This document shows, in pieces, positions 32,754 to 45,900 of a stretch of DNA of 64,000 bases. Source of the stretch: Amphibalanus amphitrite (taxonomy: Eukaryota > Arthropoda > Thecostraca > Balanomorpha > Balanidae); assembly GCF_019059575.1 (NCBI RefSeq), contig NW_024881836.1, forward strand, positions 248,001 through 312,000. Direction: 5' to 3'. Position 1 is the stretch's first letter. Each line of letters begins with the position of its first letter. Below the pieces are notes generated by a model. That model worked only from the letters and a program-made list of their open reading frames with translations. It did not search any database and had not been told where the DNA came from. The position numbers and the translations under genes were made by a program.

Positions 32754-35700
32754 ATGCAGATGATCGCTGGATTTATCACGGCAGGTGAGTTCCGGGCGTT
32801 CACGTTGGGCTGTTGATCAGTTTCGAGGTGTCTTTCACGATAAGTTTTACTGTGTACTCTCTGCGGCACAATAAGAATAGAAACTGCGCCTAGACTAGCA
32901 TCCATCATAAGCCTTAGGTCACAGTGCTCAGTGTCAGTGTTTCAGGCCACACGTCGCGCCGGCCCGTGACGACTCCCGACTAGTTAAGTTTGTCGGTACC
33001 GAGGCATTCGTCTCCAACCAGCGGGCGGCGACACGTCTGATCAGTGGCCTTCTCCCGTTTCCTTGTGAAAACATGCGATCGAATGACAAGGTGATGGGCA
33101 TCTGGCGCAGCCAGTGTCCCAGACTCTAGCCAGCAGTGGCGCCGCCTGTGCCGGTTGTAGTGACCACAGGCACCCCTGGCCAGCATGTCCGGCGCCTATG
33201 ACGACCACTGCCGCTCCTGCGGCCCCCTTCCAATCACCGCGGTAGTACCCAATTAGTGGGTGTTTCCTGGAGCCGCCACTGGGCGCCGGCTGCTGCCGCG
33301 TCCCCTGCAGTTTTTATCGGCTGTGCCAGGTGCGGCACCCACACAAACGGCTATTTCACCTCGGGAACAAACCCCAATAACTGGCACCGTGATTGTTACG
33401 GGGAGTTAGACGGGTCGTCAAATTAAAGGGACGCTCCTACTAGGGCCGTATCCAGTATAGTTACATAGTTAGTGAGGAATGGGGCAGATGATTCCTCCCT
33501 TACGATAGCGCCAGGCCAGGTCCTAAAATAAAATCGCATCTTTGATCTGTTTGGTTATTTTTCTTTTATGTTTTGTGTCGGAACCTCAATTCAAACGGAT
33601 GAAGTCCGTTCATGCGCTCCTTTCCTTTCTACTTTTTTTCTACAATTGCAATCGGCCCATTTTTTAAAGCCAAATAAATAAAGTTGTAATTATAAGCGGC
33701 TCACTGTGCGCAAATCCGGCTGCCTGTCGACATTACGCTGCCGACTGACCTCCGTGCGACCCTTGGTGACCCGAGTGACCTTTGGTGACCCGTGTGACCC
33801 CGGCGTCCACCACGCGGCGCACAGAGAAGGGGAGTGCCACCTCTGGGAGGAGCCGACACAAGCCACGATAACACTGCCGGCAGATACAAATGGCAAACTC
33901 GCGCCCACCGTCCCGCCGCGTGCTGCAGCGTGTATGTCCATTTATCTATCAGCCAACTTGCAATATTTATGACCGGTGCAATTTATTTGATCGACTTCGT
34001 CCTTCAACGACCACGTCCTTTATGGTGGGCTATTTTTTCTCCTATATTTTCCAGCAGCATTATTTCGTCGCGGCATTTATTAATTGATATGTAGCTGTAA
34101 GGTACGGGGCAGTTGCTTCTGTACACGAACCCCAACTCCAGCCGTCTGTCCTGTCCAGTAACAACTGATAACATTGCTATCGACTGTCGGTCCCTGTACA
34201 AGAGCAGCTGAGGTTTCCTGTGAGTGCCCTCTGACAGTTTATCGTTGTTTCCTGTGAAGGTGCTGGGACAATTTACTCAGGGTCGCTGTACAGTAGCAAC
34301 TGCGGGTCCCCGTACCTGAGATGGATACTTCATTATAAACGTCTCGTCTCTCGCATTGCAATGAGGGCATTGTTGGGTGGGATAGGTGATGGCCGTAGGG
34401 AATCTCTTATATTCGTGCTTGCACTAAGTGCCGGTGGTTTTGAAAATGCCAGTTATTTTTTCCCTAAGCCAAAGGAATGTGCACTGACAGATTACTGCGT
34501 GAATTTGGACAAAATACCTTGATCACGCTTCCAGACAAACGCGTTTTAACAAAAGACCGCTTATGTTCATCGGAACGGGAATTTCTTTGGCGGCATTATC
34601 GCCCTTCTATCGCCAGCCCGGTCTGTGTGCGGCTGGGGTTTTAGTTGCGCCCTTTTCTCTGGCGCCGCCCGCTGATCGGGTCTGATCCTCCGTCGCGCCG
34701 CCCCTGGCTGTCCCATGGAGCCGCCCCTGGCTGTCCCATGGAGCCCGCGCCTCTCAGGCCTGCGCCTCATTGAGTCTGTAACGAACTCTCAATAGTGGCG
34801 GCCGCTGGTGGATCTTGGAGCCCGGGCGAACAAACCGCCGCTTAGCGCGCCCTCTTCGTACCCCGCTGGGCCTCGTCGGACGCCGAGCCTGGATGGATCT
34901 TTCGTGTCACCGCTTAGGCCTCTCCAAAACTCCGCCGATGTCCCGTAAGGAGTTCATTTTTGTTAAAATCCAGACTCGTGAGATCCAAGATGCAGATATC
35001 TCAGTGCAGTTTTTCAGAACCTCGATATGATGTCCCCAGCTAGTCAACTACCTTTTTATTTTGTTGGACTTTGTCATTGTTTCTGCAAACTCGCGGGAAC
35101 TGTGTCTCATCGATGGGACTTAAAAAAGTACTTACCTTTGGTAAGTCGGCGAAGCGGTTAACCGCTGTGAACTGTCGTCACAGGGTGTCGGTTCGGCGTT
35201 ACGTATATGCCGAGTGCATCGCTCTCTCCGCCCTCTCTCTCTCTCTCTCTCTCTCCCTCCCTCCCTCTCCCTGTCTGTCACCCTCGGGGACAGCTGTTAG
35301 CAGATCGGTCGCCCGACCGCGCGCTGTGGAGAAGGATTAAGGATCGGGATGTGTGCGTGTGGGTGGGGGGGGGGGGGGGGCATTTGGGCCGCATACAATC
35401 ACTGCAGATTATTGTACGTCTCTCGGGCCCGGCCCCTACGTGCCTCACAGGCTAATATGTAAAGGAATAGGAAACCGCGGATTAGGAGAGTTTCGACTTC
35501 CATCTACCGGTCAGTAGGCATGCCGATCTTGGTTCTTCGGGTAGGTGTAACTAATAACTATTTCAGGTGGTGAGTGACGGCTCTGATACTCGCCGTCTGC
35601 CAGCCGCGATAGGCGCGGCACGTATGCCAACAAATCTTCCACGGAATCCCAGACCGTGGACAGGCCCGCAGAAAACGCACCACGGAGAAACGAACCCAGA

Positions 35701-36905
35701 CGAGAATTGCCGCCAAACTTCCGCCGAGACTGCCCAACACAATGGGAACACGACGCCGAACATTTTGATCACGGCTTGCCGTACTTCCTGTGGGTGACAT
35801 GTGTTCTCCGTCCGCGGCTCGCGGCTCGTTCGCGCGGGGTCTCGGTCAGGCCGGTAGAGTTACGTCATCGGTTCCATTCCATCGTCTCAGGTGCACCTCA
35901 ACCTGTCAGTCGGCGTCCCGGCTCGGCTGGATGAGAATGTATCCGCAGGGAAAGCTTCCCGTCGCCTTTCACTGGCTGTGGAGAGAGGCTGGGAGGGTAT
36001 GCAACCTCCCACTATCCAGATTGGAGCTATTGGCATTGCTGCGTGCCATGTATCTTTGCACGGTCCAGTTGGTTGCATACAGTCGTTGGTCAGGTGGATG
36101 ACCCCGTATGTTCTCTGAGGGGTTTCGTACCTCGTCCCATGGTGGTGGACTCCACACGGTCCGCTGCGTCGACCGGCTGTCACCATCGCGGCGGTGGCTG
36201 GGATGGGGTATATCAGCCTCACTGGGGCGTCTCTTTGGCGACCACATCCTGCCGGCACGACGCACCCCTTCCTCCCCTGTTCAGCTGTCCATTCGCCGAG
36301 AAGTCACGTCCCGTCCCGCCCTCCGTCCCTGGCTATTGTGTCCGGGCCTGGAGTGGTATCTCGTCCTCAGTCGAGGGAGGGTGGGAGGTGACTGGGAGGG
36401 CTGGCGACGGCCAGATCCGGGCCACTGTCATAATATTGGCACCGGGTGATACCGCTCTAAAAAGCGGCGTCTGCCGTACAGTCTGCTAATGTTTATCATA
36501 AAAGAGAATGGGTGTGTCTTGGCCGGAGATGTAGTGAAAACAAACACTGACACTTGTTCTCGAAACTAGACCACCGCGCCGGGGGCTGTCTGCGCTGGGT
36601 CCGGGGATGCAGTTGTCCACCCTGTCGTGTCGCCCCGCCTGGGACATGGGCTCCGCTCATTACCGCAGTGCCCGTAAACCTCCCCGCCCTGCCCTCTCCT
36701 CCCCTCCGCTCCCCGGGTCGGGGAGGCCGCGCAAACACGTGTCAAATGACGGCCGACGAGATAAGGCGGCGGTCGGGGCCTGCGTGTCGTGACACCGCCA
36801 GGGCACTCGGGGGAGGGGGGGGGGGGGGGCGCGGCATCTCACCGATAGTGCTCCCTGACCTGCCAGGGGTGACGCCGAGGTTAATGAAGTTCTACATACG
36901 GAGTG

Positions 36906-36967
<62 letters not shown>

Positions 36968-39900
36968 TCAGGAGAGAGGACAGAAGGAGAGTGAGAGAGA
37001 GAGAGAGAAAAAAAAAACAAAGGGGAGAGCAAGAGAAGTTTGGACTGGGTTGACATGAATAAGATATATTTTTACATAAACAAGATACGTATGTTTAATT
37101 TACTGCGTTGCAGTGTACGGCCGTTCGGTGCGCTGCATTGGGTGCAGGGCCGCGGCGTCCGCCTGGCCGGCCTCTGGTGCAGGTCGGCGGCGCGGCCCGC
37201 CTGGGGCGACCCCGGCGGCCCGGCCGGCGCCGCCCGCTCGCCCGCTCGCCGCACGGGAATGGGGCCAGAGCGCGGCGCGGCCGGTCGGTCGGCCGGGCCG
37301 CTGCAGCCGGCGGCACCTGGCGCCGTTCGCCGTTCGCCGGCCGTGGTAGCGGCGGCTTGGAGCCTGGGACGGTCGCTCGGCAGGCCTGCAGGGACCGGTG
37401 CATTACCGTCAGCCATTACCCGGGTGTGGGAGCTGCAATAAGTGGTTGTCGTACGGGTGTTATGTGCCGGATTGTGCCAGGAAAATAGGGCAAGTCTGTT
37501 TTATTGGTCTGGTTATAGTCTGCTACGGCTTTCCTGGGGCACATGGTTTGTTGAAGCATCTGATAGTGTGCCGATATTACCTGTCTTGTGTGATAACGGC
37601 TATCATTCTGAAAGACAAGCACACACAAATTGTTAACCAAGCCTTAGCAATATATCAGCTGCTCAATCTAAGGGTTTCTATGGATTCGAATGTGAAAAAT
37701 ACGGATTGTTGCACTGCTTTTAAAGCTCTGCAATTGTTTTTTGGTCTGTTCCTGGCGTCAGAACTCGTATGGACTCGGCTCACCCCGGGACAGCATCCAA
37801 ATATTCTCCCGGGACAGTTCCCAGAGATTGCACGGGATAGTTGGGGCATTCCACGATAGATCGTACCAGGCCCGTCACCCTCATCTCTCAGGTTTTAATG
37901 AAAATCGGTCCTGAAAATCAGAGGCCCCAAAGACGCCTGGCAAAATATCAGACTTCTCAGATCAAAACTTTTTGAGTTATATTAAATTGCATTTTTTTAA
38001 CTTCGGTTTGTAACGGTGAGTTTGATGGCCTATAACTCAAGAACGGGTTAAGCAACCAACAAACAGTAAACTACACTAAGCTTGCGATGAATCAAAAATT
38101 AATATCGCTATTTAAAAATTCCAAAGAAAAATTTTCATTGTTGAGCAAAAACCTTAATCTTTTTTCATTTGCCTCTAATGACTTTTGGGACCAAAATTTT
38201 TCACATTTTTATTTTTCAAAAATAAACTTCATGTCATTGCAAATCGACATGCAAAAAAATAGAAAAGTGTTCTTTCTATAAGTTCCTCATTTTCCCGCAA
38301 ACAAAATGGGTTTCGGAGGGGTTGATACGACCCCAGCACGCCGTTTCGCTTCTGATAGAGCTAGAGCCTCGCGGAAAAAAAACGAGCGTGTGTGCCGTTA
38401 CAAGTCGCAACGATTGGTACCCGATTTTAAGGTCTTATGTTAACCGGTGGCGTCTGAGGTCAGGTCACGTGACTGAAGTTCCGGGTTCGGTTTTTAGTAA
38501 ATAACTTCGCAAAAAATGGCCGCAGAGCCGCGATTTTGGCATCATTGTGTTCGCCTAGCTCAGGTGCATCGAATGGTATACTTTTTGCTAGGGTGAGGTC
38601 AACTTAAGTAGTTGACCTCGGGTCAAGGTCAGGTCAGAGCCCCTCAGGTCACGAAGCTGGGCAAAGGGTATCATATGGCATATCATTCGATTCGGAAGGT
38701 CTTCCCGAGTCCATTGGTGGCTTTCCCGACTCTCTAGCTCCATTTGATCGGGAGTTCTTGACGAAAAACTCGTGCGACCCTAGTGACGTCATAAATGACG
38801 TCACGCAAGGTTAACAATGCAAAAGTAAAGCATTGGACATTGCAAGGAGTGCATGAAATCACGATACCATGTACGTGAGAGTGTTTTAGATCATTCTCGG
38901 CGCCAAAATAACAGTTTTTTATATTTCCCCACTGATTTATAACAGTGATGTCACGTGACCGACCTGACCTCATGTAACCTTAAAAAGTCCCAGATATACA
39001 AGTTGTGAGACCTCTGGAGGACACCATGTATGCGTCCTGTAACTTTCATCTCGGACAGCTATGGTCATTGGTGTCCAAAACAATGTCATAACCAAACAGC
39101 CTTTTTCACCCTCGCGCTTATAGGAAAGAGGGTTGGATGAACCCTCTTTTCACTTTTTTCAGATGACTCAGACTTAAATTGAAATTTCAGTAACCCGTGA
39201 TGTCACCAGGCAGCTTTACCACGCCATTTATAAGCTCCCCTCCCGAAATCGCCATTCGAAACCGTTATCGTGACGTAAAATAAATACATTTATAGAAAGA
39301 ACACCTTCCTAATTTTTTGCATACTTCTTAACAATGAGCCAAATATCTTTTTAAAGAAATAAAAATTCAAAAAAAATTGGTCCCAAAGTCCAAAAAATAC
39401 AAATGAAAGAAAACTCGATATGTCATACATCAAAAATAGCGTATTTTTCGAAATTTTAAAAATACATATTAATATCTGTTTCATTGCAAGTTCAATGTTA
39501 TATAACATTTGGCATTTGAATAATCCGTCTCAGAGTTACAGCCCGCCAAACTTAGCGCTGCAAAGCAAGATCCAAAAAATGTTATACACCATAACTCAAA
39601 AAATACTTATCTGATAAGCCTGAAATTGTTACAGGTGGATTCAGAGCCCCTGATTACCCCTGATACCAATTCTCGTCAAATTCCGAGAGATGAGGGTGTC
39701 AAATTGGAAAAAAGTGGTACGATCTATCGTGGAATGCCCCAGTTCTCATATTTAGATCGCCTGGAACAGTTCTGAACGATCGCCCGGGACAGCTCCTAGA
39801 GTTAGCCCCGGGACAAAGCCGGATCAGTTCCCAGGCATCGCCTCGGGACCGGTCAGTGCTTCGATGCGTACCTACTGATGACTGAACTGCCGGTCTCCAG

Positions 39901-42900
39901 CGGACGCTGCCCCTCCCTCTCCACTGCTTGTCGAGCTACGGAGCCGAGGGACGGAGGGACTGACAAACAAACAGGGCAATAGCCGCCGGGTCGCCCCGCC
40001 CACCGCCGCGCCGGCGGAGTGGGCCTTACACACGTGTTTTTCTGTTTGCTCTCCATTATGCGTTTGTCGGCGGTGGTTCTGCTCGTCACCAACCCTGGTT
40101 GATGTGGCCGCCCTGTGTCGCAGAAGGCTGTTTGGCTGTAGTCGGTTGGTGTTTGAACGGTTCCGATGCTGCTGTGTTGTACATTTCCCTTTCGTTCTGC
40201 TGAAGGGAAGGTCGGAAGGTCTTACGGATAAACCGTTTAGCATATCCGCTCGATTCGAATACTAGAATGATTCATTACAGAGATTCATGATTTACCTATT
40301 TTGACTACATTTTCAAGTTTTTTTTTTTTACAACGAGATTCTTGAAAAAGATGGAACTGGCACATTGGCACTGGAATCCGATTACCAACGACTAATTAGT
40401 GACATTACGCACACTGACAAAGATGACAGTCCGTGCACTTTGCAGCTCTAGCAGTACGAGTCATACTTCGAATATTGGCACGCAGATATTGACAAAAGTT
40501 GCAGCACGCCATTAGATCCTTCAACGGATGGAGCGCAATAGTACAAGAAACTGCAGCGGATGGTGAGTGTTAGCATCGAACTTCAGTAAAAGAAATGTAG
40601 AGTAGCGCGAGAGACTTCAGTGAATGGATAGTGGTGAGATTTCAATAAAACCCAAAGGGAAGCGGGAGGGACAGTGGGTGGAGAGCGCTAGCTCCAGAGA
40701 CTTCAACTGATGGAAGGCGACAGCACCAGAGACTGCAATGGATGCAGAACGCTAACATTAGAGTTCAACAAATAGAGAAGGGTAGCACAGGAGAATTCAC
40801 CGGGCGAAGTAGTGCCTATTTAGTACCTATAACATCTGAGACTGACACCGATAAAGAGCGTGATACCAGAGACTGCAACGGGCTAAGAAGGGTAACAACA
40901 GAGACTGCAACGGGCTAAGAAGGGTAACACCAGAGACTGCAACGGGCAAGGTAAGATAACACTAGAAACTGCAACGTGCAAGGAAAGATAACACCAGAGA
41001 CTGCAACGGCCAAAGAAGGGTAGTACCAGAGATTGCAACGGGCAAGAAACTTAGAAAAGATAGCATCAGAGACTACAATGGGCAAATAAGGGTAGCACCA
41101 GAGCTTACATACAACGGCCGGTAGCACTGCAGATTACTAGAAAAATGAAAAGTGCTCCCAAATGAGTTTGATGCAGAATGAGAACTGCTGTGAACAATAG
41201 GCAGCGGTTCGATTGGGCGCCGAGATTACCCGAGAGTCCTCAGTGCCTTGTCCTAACTCCTAAGTGTCCAGGCGTGCCACCCTCTGTCCCGTCGAGTCCG
41301 GTGCCCTGTTCACTGTTCAGAGTGTCCAGCCGCGGCACCCTCCACGCTCGCGGTAGCCGCCATTTCATTCCTGGAAACAAAGGCGGCCAATCGTCGCCAG
41401 TTTCTCGAGTCATGGTGCCCCTGGGGCCTCAGACCCGGCTGTCACGGGTGCCCCCGGCGCCTCAGAGCCGGCCAGTCACGGCTGTGCCAGCAGAGGCCGG
41501 TGTCCGCACCGCGGCATCTGTCGCCCGCGACGACCCGTGGGGACCGGGTACGCACAGAACTGCCGCCCGCCAGGCAGCCAAGTCCTCCTCTCGGCGACCG
41601 GTCGGCCGGGCCAGCCGGCTCATTTAGTGAGACGTCGCCGCCGCCGGCGCCGAATTTGCATTCCTGGGTCGAACACAAATGGAATGCGTGGACGGCGCGC
41701 GGAGTTTGGAGGCGCAGATAACGGCACTTTTCTGGCGTGCCGCGTGCTCCTCCGTGGGAGGCGACAGAGAGTGATTGTTGTGCTGTGTCCTGAGTCCGGT
41801 GTGGCCGGGGTCGCCGCACCCCGGCTGGCCGGCTAGGCTGCTGCAGTACTGATCAGAGTGGAGCAGGAGGTGTGCTGCGCCCAGAGGCAGCCATTCGTCT
41901 GAAATATGACCGTGCATTGATGGCGGCGCCAGACTCTGTGCTCGTAGTCTGCTCTCGGGCGGTCACGGGCGGTTAGGAGCCCAACCCAGCTCACGTGACC
42001 ATCTGCCCGGCTCGCCTGCCTCCAGGCAGTAATTGGTACCGGTAATTTGTCTATACAAACCCGGCCGACTGCTGCCTGGTCGCGGCTCGGAGCGGAGGCT
42101 ATCAGCCGGAGAGACGGCTATGTATCTGCCGGAGGAGTCGCGGTGCATCGGGTGGATCGTAGTCGATGTATTGGCGGAAATGTGGCTAGTTACGTATCGG
42201 CCGTATGGGCGGCATGTATCGGCCGTATGGTAGGCCGTGTATCTGATGGAAATGTGACTATGTATCGGCCGGAGGGACTGCTGTGTACTGGCGGTCGCTG
42301 TACCGCGGCATAGGCCGGCCGCCGGCGCTGGCGCTGACTGCGTCACGGTATGATCGGCGCCGCCGGCCGGCCGGACCGCTCGCTCTCCGGCAGATGCCGA
42401 GGCGGGCCGGACCCAGGGTGCATCCGAGCCGACCGGACCGGAGCGGAGCGGCGTCACTGGCCGGCACCCCGTGGTGCGCCGCCACACCGTCTGGGAATCT
42501 CCAGTGAGAGGGGACGGTGGCGAAGTGGGAAGTGGAGAGAAAGAAGGATCGATTACCGGGAAGATTTTTGATTAGATTGAAAAAAGAGATGAATAGGGAG
42601 AGCTGCGGTGATGAAGAGAGGAGAAGGTGGACCGAAACTGAGATCCAGGGCTCTGGAGACGGTCGCTGCCCGTGAGAGTGAGATTCAGCGGTCGTTCAGC
42701 GGTTAAGCACTAAGAGAAACGATCAGTCCAGAGCAGAGCATTGCAGATGTTATGTTTTTCTTCTTTATCGCGATTGTACCTTATCGCAGCGTAAATTTGA
42801 GTGCTGAAACTCTGAGCGAATGCAACAATCGAAAAAATAATCCCATCTCCCTCGTCAAAGATACCTAACCAATCTTCCTTCGACTGGAGCCATTTAGAAA

Positions 42901-45900
42901 TCAGACACTTTAGAGTCAAGTCAGTGAAAGTACGTTCGTTCAGCCATTTTCAAAACTACATCATACATGTTAGTGTGTTGTTTTCGAAATATTCTTGTTT
43001 TGTCACAGCTACATGCTCGGTATCAGATCAGTTCCTCCCCGCGGTGCTTTTCTCCCACGGGCGTGGGTCCGTGGCCGTCTCCCTGTCACTCCCCCGCGCC
43101 CTCTCAGCCTAACGCCCGGTGCCGCCGGTCCCCTGGACTGGACACCGCGGGGCGGTCGGCTCGGCCATAAATCCGCGACAAACGGCCGACAAACAATAAT
43201 AGACCGGGCCGCGACAGCCGCGCCGAGTGCGGACCGGTGCCCCTGAGCCCGGCGCGTCGTCCCCCATGTCCGCTGAATGGCACCCCGCCGTGGGCGCGGC
43301 CGCTTACAAATCCGCCGGTCGCCGCTCGGCACCGGCCGGCCCTGTGACAAACAGGCCCCGAACGGCGCGACAATGAGCGCTCGGCGGGAGGGGCGCCGGC
43401 GGCCGGCCCCGATCGGCTCAGCACCGACCGGCAGCGGCGGTCCGACGATCGGGTCCTCGCCGCCTCGTTAGGCATTCCTCCGCCAACCGAGCGCTCCTCG
43501 TCTGCGAGAAATTCCGCGGCCACTTGATCACAGGCGAGGCGCGTCGGCTTTGTGCGGCAGCGCGGCGCGCCGCTGTGCTCCCCGCCGGTACGTCGCTCTG
43601 CTCCCCGCCGGTACGCTCTCGGGCGCGGCCTTGGCGGCCGGTCGTGACTGCGTGTCGTGCCGGCTCGGCGCGGTGGGTACGCCGCGTGTGTGCGTTCGGT
43701 CACAGGTGGCGGCCTGGGGCAGGGCCGCGGGCGCCGGCCGAGAGGAACACCTCTCAGGGAGGGGACGCCGGCTACCCCGCCGCGCCCGCCAGATGGGCAC
43801 CGCATTCCACCGAGAAGGGAAGTTAGAGAGTTCCGGGAAGCGTAATACCGGAGAACAACACTCGGCACCATGGCACTTGTCGCGTCCTGAAGTGACATCT
43901 TAGTAAGGATAGGTATGTCACAGACCACAGCCCGCAGAGCCCGCCCAGCATTCATGAATTAGCTCTACTAAACAGACAGGGACCTACGTGATATTCTATA
44001 CATCACATTTAAGATTGTATCGCTGCCGTGTATAGCCAGCTTAGCTTTATCGGCCTGAACTACGCAGTCATACTTGCCAGGAAAAAGTCCTCAGACGCAA
44101 AGATAATGTGACTGAGCGGTGGTCGACCCGCCCAGCTCCTGCGCTGCAGCCGGGCCGACCTTGACTGGCGGCGCCCTGCCTCCGTCTGCTCCCTTTGTGT
44201 CGGTCTGAGGTGCACACCGTGCGGGGCACTGCTCGAGATATCTCACGCTGGGCGGGCCGCCCTGGCCGCAGCAGCCGCCGCCGGCGCTCCGCCCCGCCCC
44301 GCCCCAGACGGAGCGCGGCCACCTGTGCAGAGCGGCCAACGGCCGTGCCGAGCCATATCATACCTCAGGAGGGAGGGAGGAAGGGAATGGCCAAGATTCT
44401 TAAAGATAGGAATGGCCGCGGCTGGCCGAAGGCGATGCCCACTGCAGCTCGGCAGCCGGCCCCAGGCGGAAGGTGCTTTAGATAACTATGAAAATATGCA
44501 CGGCCCCGTAACTGATGGAGAGCGTTTTGTCACGCTGCGCGGGTTTGCGTGAATGCGCGCTCTTTCGTTATGAATTGTGCAGGGTTAAGCGTCCCTTCTG
44601 TAGCAGAAGTAGCAGTGCGGGTGAACTAGGCAGCGGGGCTGCGCCGCCATTAGGCCAGGAATTCCCATCGTAATGCAGCGAGACGGGTGCATACGTCACC
44701 TACAGATACTGACCCAGTATCACCGTCTAAAAATGACCGATTGCGACGACGACAGCCTTGACACAAGTGTCTCGTTTCGTGCTTGTGGACACTGTTGTAA
44801 CGTTTAACCGCTGAATTGCTTGTGCAGCTCTCATTTTCAAGACCAAGTTCCCACTTGTATTGTGGTCGTGGAACACATTCGTTTCGGTTACGCACTGGGT
44901 TAGAGCTTAAATTTGGTCAAAGGCAAAGTTATTGATCTTGCTATTTGCCACTATGCAGCATCATTTGGGCATTGAGTGGAAGGTCTCCGCCGGGAGTTAA
45001 AATGGCATGTGCTTACAAATAAACTGTGTAGCTCACGTGACCTTTTGTTATGATTTCCGAGTTACCGAACACATAAGTTTCGAGCTACTCTTTGCATCGA
45101 TAAATTCGGACATCGATGAGTGATGGTAATTGCATCGATATACTTCTTGTTCGATAAATACATCGGTCTAATAACTGGTCGAGTTTCGCGTCTGAGCTCG
45201 TTCGCTCGATGAGTGCTCCCTCCGCCGTCGTTGACTGCTCTCGAGTCTGCAATAGGCATACACCCCACCACCGGCACGCCGCTGGCGAGGGCAGGTGAGG
45301 ATCTCCACAGAATGAGCCACCGTCCCTCCCGGGATCCCTCCCCTCCCCTCCCCTCCCGGGGCTCCGTGCCGGCGCGTGAGGCAGGGACATCGGCTCCCGG
45401 TGTGTCACTGGGGATCGGCCGTCTTTGTGGGCCTCTATCTGTCGCGCGATCTGCTGTCCAAAGGAAGCGCCGCCCGGTCGTATTATACCGCCCCTATAGC
45501 GGTGTCGGTAGTGCGCGTCCGAGGCCACCTTGTCGATCGGTAATTTGTCCCAGAAATTGATTCTCCCGGCGGCGACAAAGCGTGGCCTCGCTCCGGCGTC
45601 ACCCGCCATTGGCGCCGAGAGCCAATTCGCCGATGGAGACTAATTGCACACAGACTCTGATCTCGCAGCGATCCGGCGAGTCAAGGCCGCACCGCCAGCC
45701 CCGGCGCTGCCCCCAGCGGCTCGCCCGTGCCATTTTTCAGCCGCGCGTGCGAACAACAACTGCAGCGGCCGGCGGACGGCGGGCGGCGCTCCATTAATTC
45801 GATGTCACGCGCGGGGGCGTCGATTCGCGCCGCGCCGTGGAGCTCCGCCCCAGGCCTCTTCTCTCGATCGGTGGCCCACCTGCACCCTCCAGGTGCCGAT

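Noticed and set aside
37072-37488. Overlapping long frames on both strands near 37.1-37.5 kb
   Set aside because: Same GC-rich artefact; four or more frames are open at once.
43104-43955. 283-codon minus-strand frame in ed intron 1
   Set aside because: Arg/Gly/Pro-rich low-complexity translation of very GC-rich DNA with several other frames open; no domain.
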